This document shows, piece by piece, positions 17,976 to 28,291 of a DNA stretch of 64,000 nt (positions within the stretch are counted from its first letter, which is position 1; each line of letters starts with the position of its first letter). The stretch lies in contig CAWBIK010000006.1 in the NCBI GenBank assembly GCA_963788965.1, positions 682,001-746,000 of the forward strand. The letters run 5' to 3'. The stretch comes from QHXQ01 sp963788965 (GTDB lineage: Bacteria; Acidobacteriota; Blastocatellia; Pyrinomonadales; Pyrinomonadaceae). The position numbers and the translations under genes were made by a program. The notes beneath the pieces are model-generated. The model did no database searches, was not told where the DNA came from, and saw nothing but the letters and a program-made list of their open reading frames with translations.

Positions 17976-19480
17976 CTCCGCCCTCCTTTCGCTCGTTCAA
18001 GCGGCGTTAAAAATGGCTGCAACAAGTCGGGCGCGAAGTCGCCTATCTGTTTGAGCACGAGTGCTTCATGTGTGCGCAGACGTTGCTTGGCGGGTGCATC
18101 GGGCAGTCCGACATAGATCGCTTGCGCGCGGACTGCCCGCGCGCGGCCGTAGCCAGCCATCTTGCGCAGGTCCAGCAGCTTGGTGCGTAGCCAAGGTTCG
18201 CCCGCGCGCCCGTAGTAGATGAGCACGGCGTCGCATAGCAGCAAGTTCTCTTTATGATCGGCGCGCACCTGCGCCTCTTCGCCTTCGGTTAGCGGGGTGA
18301 GCACTTCGTACCCTTGATTGAATAAATATTCCTCAAGCGGCGCGGCTGCTTCGGCGTCTTGCTGATCGTAGATGAGATAGATGCGTTGTACGTCATCGCG
18401 TATGAGCGGCTCGCCCGGCACGGGGCGATCAAGCTGCCGCAGTTTGTCAGCAATAACGGTCTTCAGTTCTTCGATGGAAGTTTCAAGCAACTCCGCGCCG
18501 GCCTGTGCCGTGGAATCGTTCTGCAAATAAGCGACGAACTTTTGTTGGCGCTCGTCGTTGACGGCGAGGTTCGGCGGCAACCAGATGAGGCGCTCGAACT
18601 CCGGCGCGCGGCTGCGCTCGGCCGCAAGTCTGTTTTGCAAAGAGACGACCGAATCGGCGGCTGCTTCAGGGATCAGTCCATAGTTGCTGCCGATCAAATG
18701 GATCGAGAGTTTGCTGCGTTCGAGGGCCGCGCGCACCGCCCGCTCGAACTCGACGGCATGCAGCGGCAGCGGTTGATCGGGCACGACCTTGCAGCCGCGC
18801 TCCAACAACTCGCGCTTGATCTTGTCGCGTTCGAGATAGAGATCAGAGGTCGTCTCGGCCAGAAAGACGGTCGGGCCTACTTGAATATCGGGCGGTAGCG
18901 TTGCGCCCGGTGTGTGGTTGTTCAGCGTCTCAAGTAAATGGTAGATGTCGTAAACAAGGTCGTTCAACTTGTCCCAATAGTTGCGATCCGCGCTCGACCC
19001 GAAATCTAAGATGAACTCGCGTGCATTGCCTGTGCGCGGATCGAGTTGATAGAACTCGTAACCGAGCATCCCTTGTAACTCCGGCGGATGCCGTTCCGGC
19101 GGCACAGGCGTCTTGATTACTTTGAAGATGCGCGCCTTGGCCTCGATACTCACGCCGCCCATCTGCTGCGCGACCCGATAGAACTCCTTGATCTCTTTCA
19201 TGCACCATTCGGACTTGACGTAACGCGGCGTCAGCACGCTGACGAGCACGCCGATCTTCGGCATGCTCAACACGATCTTGTCTTCAAAGTAGTCGTTGCC
19301 GCGCAACTTGGTTTCGTCGCGCCACACGGCCGGCTTGTCGCCGAGCAGTTGACCCAGACGTATCTCCAAGGCCCGATGAAAGGAACTGATCCAGCCGCGC
19401 TGACCTTCGGCCAGCGGTTCGTCGTCAACGTGGGCGTAGCTGATAAAGATATCCTCTTCAAAGCCGCGCAGGTAACTCAT
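17972..19480 (-). CDS. Triple TIR-like domain protein, coupled to the nSTAND1 gene
   Basis: The protein is about 502 residues from ATG 19480, preceded by GGAGG. Domain 1 (1-150) is a TIR: EDIFISYAHVDDEPL, AVWRDETKLRGNDYF, KIGVLVSVLTPRYVKSEWCMKEIKEF. The Glu of SEWCMKE is where TIR NADases have their catalytic residue. Domain 2 (about 180-325) looks TIR/DUF4062-like: TVFLAETTSDLYLERDKIK, LSIHLIGSNYGLIP. Domain 3 (about 365-465) is another Rossmann-type TIR-like unit: QRIYLIYDQQDAEAAAPLEEY, LLLCDAVLIYYGRAGEPW. Domains 2 and 3 lack an obvious catalytic Glu. The ATGA overlap with the nSTAND1 gene indicates a dedicated two-protein system. Confidence 0.85.
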   Translation of the reverse strand: MSYLRGFEEDIFISYAHVDDEPLAEGQRGWISSFHRALEIRLGQLLGDKPAVWRDETKLRGNDYFEDKIVLSMPKIGVLVSVLTPRYVKSEWCMKEIKEFYRVAQQMGGVSIEAKARIFKVIKTPVPPERHPPELQGMLGYEFYQLDPRTGNAREFILDFGSSADRNYWDKLNDLVYDIYHLLETLNNHTPGATLPPDIQVGPTVFLAETTSDLYLERDKIKRELLERGCKVVPDQPLPLHAVEFERAVRAALERSKLSIHLIGSNYGLIPEAAADSVVSLQNRLAAERSRAPEFERLIWLPPNLAVNDERQQKFVAYLQNDSTAQAGAELLETSIEELKTVIADKLRQLDRPVPGEPLIRDDVQRIYLIYDQQDAEAAAPLEEYLFNQGYEVLTPLTEGEEAQVRADHKENLLLCDAVLIYYGRAGEPWLRTKLLDLRKMAGYGRARAVRAQAIYVGLPDAPAKQRLRTHEALVLKQIGDFAPDLLQPFLTPLERAKGGRR

Positions 19481-19664
19481 GGCATAGCCTCCAAGGTAAG
19501 GACGGTAGGCGGGTTGATTGAGATAGACCGACTCTTTGCGGCCCAATCTTCGGGCGGGCGCTTAGTCTTTGTCAACGTGTGCAGCGCGAAAAAAAAGCGC
19601 CTGCCCAATAGGCAGACGCTTTTGCTACAGAAGCCGCGTGCTTCCATCCGTGCGAATAACGCGT

Positions 19665-19916
19665 TCAGCCAGTGGCCGTCTGCGCTTGGTCCTGTCCTGT
19701 GCCGAGCCGCGTGGCGAGCAGTTGCTTGCCGCGATCCGCGCGCTTGGTGTTTTCGTCGCGCACGTCGCGGAAGAACTGTGCGAGTTCTTGATCCTTCTGC
19801 TGTTCGGCGTCTTGAATGTACTGCTCGTAAGTTTCCGCGCCTTGCAGTGCGTGATAGATGATGCTGAGCAGATTGTAGGTCACATCCTGTGTGCCCGTGT
19901 TCGCTTTGGCTGCCAT
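19665..19916 (-). CDS. Small ferritin-like helical protein
   Basis: The protein has 83 residues from ATG 19916, with a GGAGGAGAC region just upstream. It is strongly helical: NLLSIIYHALQGAETYEQYI, DAEQQKDQELAQFFRDVRDENT. Conserved Glu and Asp positions (AETYEQY, ELAQFF..VRDEN) recall half of a ferritin/rubrerythrin-like four-helix bundle, so a homodimer is plausible. The hallmark ExxH pair is absent, so metal binding is doubtful. It lies between the TIR gene and an acyltransferase on the same strand. Confidence 0.7.
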   Translation of the reverse strand: MAAKANTGTQDVTYNLLSIIYHALQGAETYEQYIQDAEQQKDQELAQFFRDVRDENTKRADRGKQLLATRLGTGQDQAQTATG

Positions 19917-20002
19917 AAAAGAGTCTCCTCCCTGAATCGAGAAGCAAAACCGCATATTGTAACGGGGGCGTTGGAGGAACGTGCGCGTAATACTAGCACA
20001 CT

Positions 20003-21226
20003 TCAGGCCGAGACAGGCTCGCTGCTTTGCGTGCCGAGGTTCGGATTGGGCGCGACGGCGGGGCCGGGGCGCGGCATGAACGGGCGCTCGCAGAACCAGA
20101 AGAAGAACCACGCGAAGGCGACGCTGAGCGGCGTCATGATGAAGACCGCGACGATGATGCCGGGGATGCCGAAACTGGTGAAGCGCCATATCTCTAACAT
20201 CACGAGTTGGTGCGTCAGGTACAGCGAGTAAGAGAAGATGCCTATGCGCGCGCCCCAATCCCAGAGGCGCGGCGCGCTCTGCCACAGTCGCCCGGTCACT
20301 TCAGCGGCGACGACGCGGTTGACCAACACAAACAGTCCGACCGCCCACAGCGGATGCGTCAACAACCAGACGCCATCGTGCGCGTACCAACTGAGCGGCA
20401 CGTTCTCCTGCAAGTAAGCCAGCCCGGCCGCGCCCGCGAGTGCGGGCAAGCAGACGCGCCAACTGCGACACCAGCGCGGCAGCGTCACCAACCCGAACGC
20501 CGCTTCGACACTCAAAGCGCCGAGCGCCCAAGTGAACCAGTGCGCGGCCGCAGACTCGTTGACCGGCAGAAAGAAGCCGTACTTGTTCTTGATCACAAGA
20601 CTCAACAACAGCCAGCCGACGCGCGCCGCAAGGCAACAGATGATGGTCGCGCGCCAACCCCAACGACGACGCAGGAACAGCAGTAGAAAGTAAGCGAGAT
20701 AGAGTTGTTCTTCGATGGCGAGCGTCCAGAAGACGCCGTTGATGCCGTAGGCTGTGTGCCCGTCGATGTTGTGCAGCATCGTCAAATGCAGCACGAGATC
20801 ATAAAGATAAAAGGGCGTGAGCCGGATGCCGTCGGCGTAGGCCGCGACCGCTAGGAAGAGTGCGAGCGCGGCCAGATAAGGCGGATAGAGTCGGCGCAGC
20901 CGTCGTCGCCAGAAGGGGATGAAGTCGAGTTTCGGAGTGCGTCCTGTGGCCTGTGCCTTCGCCCAGTGCAGGTGGATGCAGAAGCCGGAGATAACGAAGA
21001 AGAGAAAGACGCTGATGTAGCCGTAATGCACCAGCGCGCGAAAGGGGACGCCGAGCCAGCGCAACAGCCACGCCGACTCGTCGTGCGGAGCCTGCGTCAC
21101 GGCATGATAGACGACGACGTAGATCGCGGCGAAACCACGCAACGCGTCAAGACCGCGCAGCCTGTGCCCGCCTGAGACGGCGAGCAAAGGATTTGCCTGC
21201 GGCGTTGGGGCGTAAGTCTGGGCCAA
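20003..21226 (-). CDS. Acyltransferase family 3 (OafA/YrhL-type) membrane protein
   Basis: The protein has 407 residues and about ten membrane helices. The family hallmarks are LRGLDALRGFAAIYVVVYH with the essential His at the end of the first helix, FFVISGFCIHLHW, and a basic FWRRRLRRLYPPY segment. These integral enzymes move acyl groups (often acetyl or succinyl) onto O-antigen, peptidoglycan or other extracytoplasmic glycans. No glycosyltransferase lies next to it, so the acceptor is unknown. The C-terminus is hydrophilic and Pro-rich. Confidence 0.9.
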   Translation of the reverse strand: MAQTYAPTPQANPLLAVSGGHRLRGLDALRGFAAIYVVVYHAVTQAPHDESAWLLRWLGVPFRALVHYGYISVFLFFVISGFCIHLHWAKAQATGRTPKLDFIPFWRRRLRRLYPPYLAALALFLAVAAYADGIRLTPFYLYDLVLHLTMLHNIDGHTAYGINGVFWTLAIEEQLYLAYFLLLFLRRRWGWRATIICCLAARVGWLLLSLVIKNKYGFFLPVNESAAAHWFTWALGALSVEAAFGLVTLPRWCRSWRVCLPALAGAAGLAYLQENVPLSWYAHDGVWLLTHPLWAVGLFVLVNRVVAAEVTGRLWQSAPRLWDWGARIGIFSYSLYLTHQLVMLEIWRFTSFGIPGIIVAVFIMTPLSVAFAWFFFWFCERPFMPRPGPAVAPNPNLGTQSSEPVSA

Positions 21227-21339
21227 ACTCTGAACCGATCTGATCCGCGAAAAATTTAGTGCGAGCGCGGATGATGATAGCCCAGCCCGGTCGCGTTTAG
21301 AAAGTAGGGCGACTGGGCGCGGGCAGCGGCGACAGTTGA

Positions 21340-23519
21340 TTAATTGATGTAGGTCGAGATGGTGTCTGTGTCGAGGAGTTCGTCGTTGAGGTTGGCGACG
21401 GGTGCTGGTTCAGGTTGGGCGAGGCCTGAGAGCAGCGCGGCAGCTTGCTCGCCGTCAACCGGATGCGAGAACAGATAGCCTTGACCATAAGCGCAGCCGA
21501 GCGCGCGCAGGTGTGCAAGCTGCGCTTCGGTTTCGACGCCTTCGGCAACAACCTGCATGCCGAGGTTGCTCGCCAGCGTGATGATCGTGCGGACGATCTC
21601 CGCGTTCTCGTCGCCCGCGCCCATGCGCCCGATGAACGAGCGGTCGATCTTCAACATCGAAACAGGGAAGCGGTGCAGATAGCTCAACGACGAATAGCCC
21701 GTGCCGAAGTCGTCAATCGACAGCCGCACGCCGAGGGCGCGCAACTGCTTGAGCATCGCGGCGGCCGTTTCGGCGTTCTCCATCACGACGCTCTCCGTGA
21801 TCTCAAGTTGCAGGCAACGCGGATCGAGTTCCGTCTCAACGAGTGTCTGCTGAATTTGATCGATCAAGTGCGGCTGGCTGAACTGCTTGCTCGACAGGTT
21901 GACGCTCATCGTCAACGGGCGCGACGTGAGTTGTTGCAAGCGGCGCATCTGCCGGCACGCCGCGCCGAGTACGAGCCGGCCGATCTCGAAGATCAGCCCC
22001 GTCTCTTCCGCGAGCGGGATGAACTCGCCGGGCGAGATGAAGCCGCGCTCCGGATGTTGCCAGCGCACCAGCGCCTCGAAGCCCGTGATGCGGTTCGTCT
22101 CAAGCGCGATGATCGGTTGATAGTAGACCTCGAACTCGCCGCGTTCGACTGCGCGCCGCAGATCGTTCTCCAACTTCAACAGGGCGACGGCGCGTGCGTG
22201 CATCACCTGATCGAACAACTCATGGCGCGCCTTGCCGTTCTCCTTCGCGCGATACATCGCCGTGTCCGCGTCGCGCAGGACGTTCTCCGGTTGTTCGTAG
22301 CCGGTCGTGCTGAGCGCGATGCCGATGCTCGCCGTCGTATAGACTTCGTGCCCGTCCAGATTGAACGGCTGCGTCAAGTCGCCCTTTATGCGGTCTGCGA
22401 CTGTGATGGCGGCGCGCGCGTCGCCAAGTCCGTCGAGCAGGACGGCGAACTCGTCGCCGCCGAGACGCGCCACCGTGTCCATCGGGCGCAGGCAGCCTTC
22501 GAGCCGCCGCGCGAGCGCGATCAGCAGGCGGTCGCCCGTCGAATGGCCGAGCGAGTCGTTGATGTTCTTGAAGCGGTCGAGGTCGATGAAGAGGACGGCG
22601 AACAGGTGATCGGCCGGCGACGGGCGCGCTCGATGGCGAGCTTCAGATGGTCGAGCAAGAGCGCACGATTGGGCAGGCCCGTCAGCGCATCATGAAAAGC
22701 GGCGTGCCGGAAATGTTCGCGGCTGTGCTGTAGCTCTTGACTGATGCGCTGCTGCTCGGAGATGTGGCGTGAGAGTTCTTCGACGTGGCGCTCGGCCTGT
22801 TCGATCTGCGCCATCTTCGTCTCGACGCTGTTCAGATAAGTCTTGTACGTGAAATAGACGATGGCGATGATCGGCGTCATGGCGATGAAGGCGTAGAAGC
22901 CGACCACGCCGATCAGCTTGGCGATGAGGCCGGCGGCCGACGCGCCCGCGATGTAGGTCAGAGACGTGTAGAGGAAGTTGCCTTTCCAGACGGGCCAGAA
23001 ACGCTCGCCCGCTTTTAAGGACAAGCAACCGGCGATCAGGCTGGTGTTCGTCGCATACTGCACGAGCGCCATCAGGCTTAAAGCCATGATGAGCTTGTCC
23101 GAATAGTCGTGCTGCGTCAGGGCAACGGGCGAGCCGAAGGTGAGGCGCACGGCCCAGACGGTCAGGAAGTAGGTCAACGCCATCGCCGCCGCGTTGAACA
23201 AGTGATTGAACTTCTTCTTGGTCACACGCAGCGAGGTGAAGAACGCCTCGACGGTCGCCAGCAAAATGGCCGCCTCGCCGTCAAAGAGCAGCAGGGTCAG
23301 GAAGATGAACGTGTCGGAGACGGTAATCTGGCCACGGACGCGGGGCAGGCGCACGCTCAGGCGCGAACCGATGCCGACGGTGATGACCGCCAGAATCAGG
23401 AATCGCTGATCGAGCCGTTCCTGCGGGATGCGGGCCACCGAGTAGGCGAAAGCCGCCGCGCCCAGCGCGATGAACGCCCACATGTAGGCCTGAGTGAAAC
23501 GACTGCCCTTAGCTGCCAT
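21340..23519 (-). CDS. Membrane-bound GGDEF-EAL cyclic-di-GMP enzyme, frame broken by a 1-nt deletion
   Basis: About 726 residues after repair. The N-terminal 230 residues have six or seven membrane helices (FIALGAAAFAYSV, FIFLTLLLFDGEAAILLATV, YFLTVWAVRL, AGLIAKLIGVVGFYAF), followed by a short coiled coil. The GGDEF domain starts ALTGLPNRALLLDHL and keeps the signature RLGGDEFAVLLD. The EAL domain has FEALVRWQHP, ITESVVMEN and IDDFGTGYSSL, so both synthase and phosphodiesterase sites look intact. The frame breaks near 22611-22616 at CGGCCGG; one missing base restores DHLFAVLFIDLDRFKNIN. That lies inside the GGDEF core, so the lesion would be lethal to the domain if real. Confidence 0.9.
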
Positions 23520-24204
23520 GTCGTCAGGAGGTAGACCGATATTGACGCTTTATTTAGATTAGACGTTGAGGAGAAATTCAGGGGCCAGCATCGCCGGGCT
23601 TGGGCAAAACAGAACAACGCGCCCGCGACACTCCCCGAATTTAGCACAGAAACCGTGGCCGAGGCGACACAATTTAGCCCGAAAAATTTTTAACGCCGGT
23701 CGCCGAGGCGAGCAACTTCAGCGGCGCGCGGTGCAAAAAAAAAACCGTGGCCAGTGGTAACTCTAACAAAAGCGCAGACTTTCGGCATAAGCCGGTTAAC
23801 ATTTTGTGGCCTAAGTAAAGTTCGACAAACTCCGTCGGGTGGCCGGGCGCGTAAATTTGCAGGCAATCGAGTCCGGCCGGTCGTCGGGCGACGGCAAGCG
23901 GGGCGGGCGAGCGACGTTCATCAGTTGCGTGAAAATGAATGCTGGCTCATTTTGCGGCTTTCTGATACTATCCAGCACTTTTGTACGGCGCGGGCGGGAA
24001 GGGCAGGCGAAACAAAGCGAACAAGGTGTCCGTATCAACGGATACAACAGGATAGGAGGGTGATGCATCTAATCCCTGTCGTATCAACAGCTTAATTTTC
24101 GGCGATACGACGGCGACCGGCAAACCTCGTTAATTTTCAGGCCGGCGCAGGCGACGAGCCGAATTTCTTACTTGGCGGGAGGCGGGGCGACGACAGAGGT
24201 AATC
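23520..24204 (+). other. Long non-coding region upstream of rpoD
   Basis: Nearly 700 bp without a supportable gene. It contains a 10-A run near 23736 and AT-richer islands around 23660-23690 and 23760-23830. It should hold the rpoD promoter and any upstream control, and the divergent promoter of the GGDEF-EAL gene. I found no clear hairpin or -35/-10 pair that I would defend. Confidence 0.5.
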
Positions 24205-25935
24205 ATGAGCATGAATATGAACAAGCGCGGTGACGAGGGGTTTATGGAAACGCGGGGCAACAACAGCTATTCGCCGTTCGAGGCGCTGGGGCAGGAGTTG
24301 ACTGAGGACGCGATCCCGGCGGACATCGAAGACGTGCTGCAAAAGTTGGACGGCGCGAATCTGGGCGAGGCGGACGCGGACGAGTTGCTCATCGAGCAGG
24401 CTGCCGCCGCCACGACGCATGACGAAAACACCGACGAAGCGTTCACGGAGGAAGACGACCTTGATCTTTCCGCCGGGGACGACGACAAATCAATCGATCC
24501 GGTCAGGATGTATCTGCGGCAGATGGGCACTGTGCCGCTGCTCACGCGTGAGCAGGAAGTGTCGATTGCCAAGCGCATCGAGGCGGGCATCATCCGGTCG
24601 AACCGTGTGATCGCGCGCTCGCCGATTGCCGCCGCCGAGTTGTTGCACATCGGCGCGGAGTTGGAGTCGGGCAAACTCAGCATTCGTGACATCGTGGCCT
24701 TCTCGGATCAAGCCGACATGGCCGAGGTCGAAGACAAGGCCGACGAGTACTTGCAGTGGACGCTCGAAAGTTTGCTGCGCGTCCACAAGTTGGCGCACGA
24801 CGGGCTGAAGGAATTGGTCAAGCTGCGCGCCGAGCAGCAACTCACGCGCGGCAAGCGGCCGAGCAAGAAGTTGCTGCGGATGAAGCGCAAGGTCGCGTCG
24901 GTGCGGCTCGCGCTGGCGCGTGAGATCGCGCATTTGAAGTTGAAAGAGAGCGCGCGGCAGCGTTTGATCGATGCGGTCGCGGCAGCGTGGAAAGAGGTCC
25001 GCACGGCCGAGCGCGAGATCGAGCAGTACACGGAGAAGTTGAACCGTAAGCGGATCAAGCCGGAGGATGAGAAGGAATACAAGCGGCACATTACGGCCGC
25101 CAAGCGCCGACTCAAGCTGATCGAAGAGGAGCGGCACGTTTCGCCCATCGAGATCAAGCGCGCACACGTCGCTATCGCCAAGAGCGAGGCGCAGACCGTG
25201 CAGGCGAAGCGCGAGTTGACCGAAGCGAACCTGCGCCTCGTCGTGTCGATTGCTAAAAAGTACACGAACCGTGGCTTGCAGTTCCTCGACCTGATTCAGG
25301 AAGGGAACATAGGGTTGATGCGCGGCGTGGACAAGTTCGAGTGGCGGCGCGGGTACAAGTTCTCGACCTATGCGACGTGGTGGATCAGACAAGCGATCAC
25401 GCGTGCGATTGCCGATCAAGCACGCACGATCCGCATTCCCGTCCACATGATCGAGACGATCAATAAACTCGTCCGCACGTCGCGCGCGCTCGTGCAAGAG
25501 TTGGGGCGCGAACCGACGAGCGAAGAGATCGCGGATCGCGTGGACATGCCCGTCTCGAAGGTGCGCAGCGTCTTCAAACTGGCGCAGCAGCCGATCTCTT
25601 TGGAGACGCCGATTGGTGAAGAAGAAGACTCGCACCTCGGCGATTTCATCGAAGACAAGTCGCGTGTGAACCCGTCTGATGCGGTCGTGTCGTCGAACCT
25701 GCGGCAGATCACGGACGAAGTGTTGGCGACGCTCTCGCCGCGCGAAGAGAAGGTCATCAAACTGCGTTACGGCATCGGCACGCAGGGCGAAGAACACACG
25801 CTCGAAGAGGTCGGCAAAGACTTCGACGTGACGCGCGAACGCATCCGCCAGATCGAAGCGAAGGCGCTCCGTAAACTGCGCCATCCTTCACGCGCGCGTC
25901 TGCTCAAGCCGTTCGTCAACGGCGTCCAGCAGTAA
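24205..25935 (+). CDS. rpoD: RNA polymerase primary sigma factor (RpoD, sigma-70)
   Basis: The protein is 576 residues from ATG 24205 (AGAGG 6 nt upstream). Region 1.2 is DPVRMYLRQMGTVPLLTREQE. Regions 2.1-2.4 include ANLRLVVSIAKKYTNRGLQF, LIQEGNIGLMRGVDKFEWRR and STYATWWIRQAITRAIADQ, the last two being the core-binding and -10 recognition helices. Region 3 has RIPVHMIETINKL. Region 4.2 has EEVGKDFDVTRERIRQIEAKALRKLR, the -35 recognition helix-turn-helix. The block between 1.2 and 2 is long and highly charged. A strong intrinsic terminator follows at 25966. Confidence 0.97.
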   Translation: MSMNMNKRGDEGFMETRGNNSYSPFEALGQELTEDAIPADIEDVLQKLDGANLGEADADELLIEQAAAATTHDENTDEAFTEEDDLDLSAGDDDKSIDPVRMYLRQMGTVPLLTREQEVSIAKRIEAGIIRSNRVIARSPIAAAELLHIGAELESGKLSIRDIVAFSDQADMAEVEDKADEYLQWTLESLLRVHKLAHDGLKELVKLRAEQQLTRGKRPSKKLLRMKRKVASVRLALAREIAHLKLKESARQRLIDAVAAAWKEVRTAEREIEQYTEKLNRKRIKPEDEKEYKRHITAAKRRLKLIEEERHVSPIEIKRAHVAIAKSEAQTVQAKRELTEANLRLVVSIAKKYTNRGLQFLDLIQEGNIGLMRGVDKFEWRRGYKFSTYATWWIRQAITRAIADQARTIRIPVHMIETINKLVRTSRALVQELGREPTSEEIADRVDMPVSKVRSVFKLAQQPISLETPIGEEEDSHLGDFIEDKSRVNPSDAVVSSNLRQITDEVLATLSPREEKVIKLRYGIGTQGEEHTLEEVGKDFDVTRERIRQIEAKALRKLRHPSRARLLKPFVNGVQQ

Positions 25936-25965
25936 CGACGACACGCGCCGACAGCGCATAAACAG

Positions 25966-26003
25966 AACGGGCCGGGAGTGACTTAACACTTCCGGCCCGT
26001 TTC
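25966..26003. terminator. Bidirectional intrinsic terminator after rpoD
   Basis: A 15-bp stem (AACGGGCCGGGAGTG paired with CACTTCCGGCCCGTT, one G-T) and a 6-nt loop, followed by TTTCTCTTT. It lies between rpoD and the convergent DUF2071 gene and can serve both. Confidence 0.88.
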
Positions 26004-26048
26004 TCTTTGTAGAGGCAAGCCCGGTCACTACAGTTTTGCAATGCGCGT

Positions 26049-26795
26049 TTAAACTTTTTCCGGCGGCCAGATGTCAACAGCTAATTCTTCGGCGTAGTGC
26101 AGGAGCGGTGCGCCTGTGGGCGTGGGCAAACCGTGCGATTCGATCATAGTGGAGCGAAGCGGCGCAGTCAGTTCGGCCTGTTGCAGCGGCCACGGGGCGT
26201 GATGGATGCGTGCGCGGTAGAGGCTCATGCCGCTCGTCGCATAGAGGCAGTAGCGTTCGGTGAGGAAGAACTCAAGCGTGCCGGGTTGCGACTCAGCGAG
26301 CGGTGCGCCGATGCGCCACGCGGCACGAAACTCTGCGGGCTTGGTCGCATCGTCGCGCCGCAGTTTGTAGTTGATCTGCGGGCCCGTTTGTGCGAGTTCG
26401 ATCTGCGCGTGAAAGTAGGGCAGGAAGTAGAAGGTGCGTGCGCCGAGGACGGCGGGCAGGCTGTTCGTGTCGAGCGAGAAGAACCAGACGCCGGGCACGC
26501 CGTCGCAGTGGACGTAAGTCCGCACGTTTAGCTCGTGGAAGGCGCTGAAGTAGGGCACGGGCGGCGTGAAACTCAAACGCACGTCCCACATGGTAAAGGG
26601 CGCGACGGCGATCCACGCGCTGTCGTCGTAGGTGTCAATCGTGAGCCGTTTGGGGATGTGCGGACGCAGTTGGGCCGCAGGGATACGCCAGTGCATAAAG
26701 AGCAGCTTGCCCCAAGTCTGCTTCATCAACGGCAAACTGTCGGGGCGCGCGCGAATCGTCAGGCGATCAATCTCGTCGGGGCTGGTAGTTGACAT
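26049..26795 (-). CDS. DUF2071 (YqjF-like) protein
   Basis: The protein is 248 residues from ATG 26795; an upstream ATG at 26885 is possible but has poorer context. Family features are LPLMKQTWGKLLFMHWRIPA near the start, LRPHIPKRLTIDTYDDSAWIAVAPF, FHELNVRTYVHCDGVPGVWFFSLD and the final HYAEELAVDIWPPEKV. DUF2071 proteins adopt an acetoacetate-decarboxylase-like fold; their substrate is unknown. It converges on rpoD. Confidence 0.87.
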   Translation of the reverse strand: MSTTSPDEIDRLTIRARPDSLPLMKQTWGKLLFMHWRIPAAQLRPHIPKRLTIDTYDDSAWIAVAPFTMWDVRLSFTPPVPYFSAFHELNVRTYVHCDGVPGVWFFSLDTNSLPAVLGARTFYFLPYFHAQIELAQTGPQINYKLRRDDATKPAEFRAAWRIGAPLAESQPGTLEFFLTERYCLYATSGMSLYRARIHHAPWPLQQAELTAPLRSTMIESHGLPTPTGAPLLHYAEELAVDIWPPEKV

Positions 26796-26950
26796 AACTG
26801 CTAACCCTCTTTGGTCGGCTTTTAGACAGTGACCGTTAACAAAACTGCGGCGCGACTTGGCCGCGCAACTAATCCAGCTTATCATAGCACCGCTTTCAAG
26901 TCAGTTAAGGTCAGTGCCACATCCACGTCGCTGCACCTGTTCGCACATAC

Positions 26951-28036
26951 ATGACAAAACGTAAACTGTTGGCCGTTGCAGGGGCCATCTTAGGGCTAGC
27001 TCTGCTCTACCTGTTGTTCTGGCCTGTGCCGGTTGAACCGGCCGCGTGGACACCGCCTGCACCGCCGCCGCTCGCGGGCGTGTACGCGCAGAACACGCGG
27101 CTCGCCAGCGCCGAGCGCATCGACACGGGCACGGGCTACGCGCCGGAAGAACCGGCGTTCGACGCCGAAGGGCGACTCTACACGGGCTTGGGCGATGGGC
27201 GCATCGTGCGCATGCGTGCGGATGGTAGTCAGCGCGAAGTCTTCGCCGACACGGGCGGGCGACCGTTGGGTTTGAAGTTCGACGCGACGGGCAACCTCGT
27301 CGTCGCCGATGCGTCAAAAGGGTTGTTGTCAATCACCCCCGATGCTCGCATCACGATCTTAACCACAGGCGCGCAGGAGCGACCCTTTCGCTGTCCGAAC
27401 GATCTGGACATTGCCGCCGATGGCACAATCTATTTCACAGACGCTTCGGATAAGTTCCCATTAACCGTTTATAAATACGATCTCGTTGAACACAGGCCGA
27501 ACGGACGACTGCTGGCCTACGACCCTGCTACCAAGACAACGCGCGTTGTGCTTGACGGGTTGTACTTTGCGAACGGGGTCGCGGTCAGTCCCGATCAGAC
27601 GTTCGTGCTGGTGGTCGAGACAGGCTTGTACCGCGTGCAACGCGTCTGGTTGCGCGGCGCGCGGCAGGGACAGACGGACACGTTCATCGACAACTTGCCC
27701 GGCTTCCCCGACAACATCGCAAGCAACGGCCGGGATCGATTCTGGTTGGCGTTGGTCACGCCGCGCAATCGTCTGCTCGACCGTTTGATGCCGCATCCGT
27801 TTCTGCGTCGCATCGTCGTGCGCCTGCCGCAGTTCCTACAGCCCGCGCCGGAGCGTTACGGGTTCGCGCTTGGGTTGAACGTGGACGGGCAGGTCGTCGA
27901 GAACCTGCAAGACCCGACCGGACAAGGTTATGCAACGATCTCAAGTGTGTTAGAGCATGACGGCAAGCTTTATTTCGGCAGCATCGGTGAAGCTGCCATC
28001 GGCCGGCTGCCGGTTCCAAACGGCCAACAGAAGTAA
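26951..28036 (+). CDS. SMP-30 / strictosidine-synthase-like six-bladed beta-propeller, membrane-anchored
   Basis: The protein has 361 residues. Residues 7-25 form an N-terminal membrane helix (LLAVAGAILGLALLYLLFW), followed by a Pro-rich linker. The propeller repeats carry the family signatures PEEPAFDAEGRLYTGLGDGRI, CPNDLDIAADGTIYFTDASDKF, YFANGVAVSPDQTFVLVVET and FPDNIASNGRDRFWLAL. This is the pattern of the strictosidine-synthase/APMAP subgroup, whose members act as metal-dependent lactonases or arylesterases. The propeller would face the periplasm. Substrate not predictable. Confidence 0.88.
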   Translation: MTKRKLLAVAGAILGLALLYLLFWPVPVEPAAWTPPAPPPLAGVYAQNTRLASAERIDTGTGYAPEEPAFDAEGRLYTGLGDGRIVRMRADGSQREVFADTGGRPLGLKFDATGNLVVADASKGLLSITPDARITILTTGAQERPFRCPNDLDIAADGTIYFTDASDKFPLTVYKYDLVEHRPNGRLLAYDPATKTTRVVLDGLYFANGVAVSPDQTFVLVVETGLYRVQRVWLRGARQGQTDTFIDNLPGFPDNIASNGRDRFWLALVTPRNRLLDRLMPHPFLRRIVVRLPQFLQPAPERYGFALGLNVDGQVVENLQDPTGQGYATISSVLEHDGKLYFGSIGEAAIGRLPVPNGQQK

Positions 28037-28291
28037 CAGAGCCGACGGAATCGACCCGAAGGGCCGACAAACGTAAGCCACCGCCCGCGTCTCGCTTTAA
28101 GCGATACAACTTGGTAAAGCCCGATCAGTGCAAAGCGTTGCGCCAGCCTCGCGTGCGCGCGCTGTCAGCATTCGGCGCTCGTCTAGTCTGCGGCGAGATT
28201 CAATGAAGAATTTCGCCGCCGTAAGCAACAATTGCGGCTCTTGTCAGCCCTTAACCTAAACCTCAAGAGACTTTGGAAGGAAGCCACCAAC

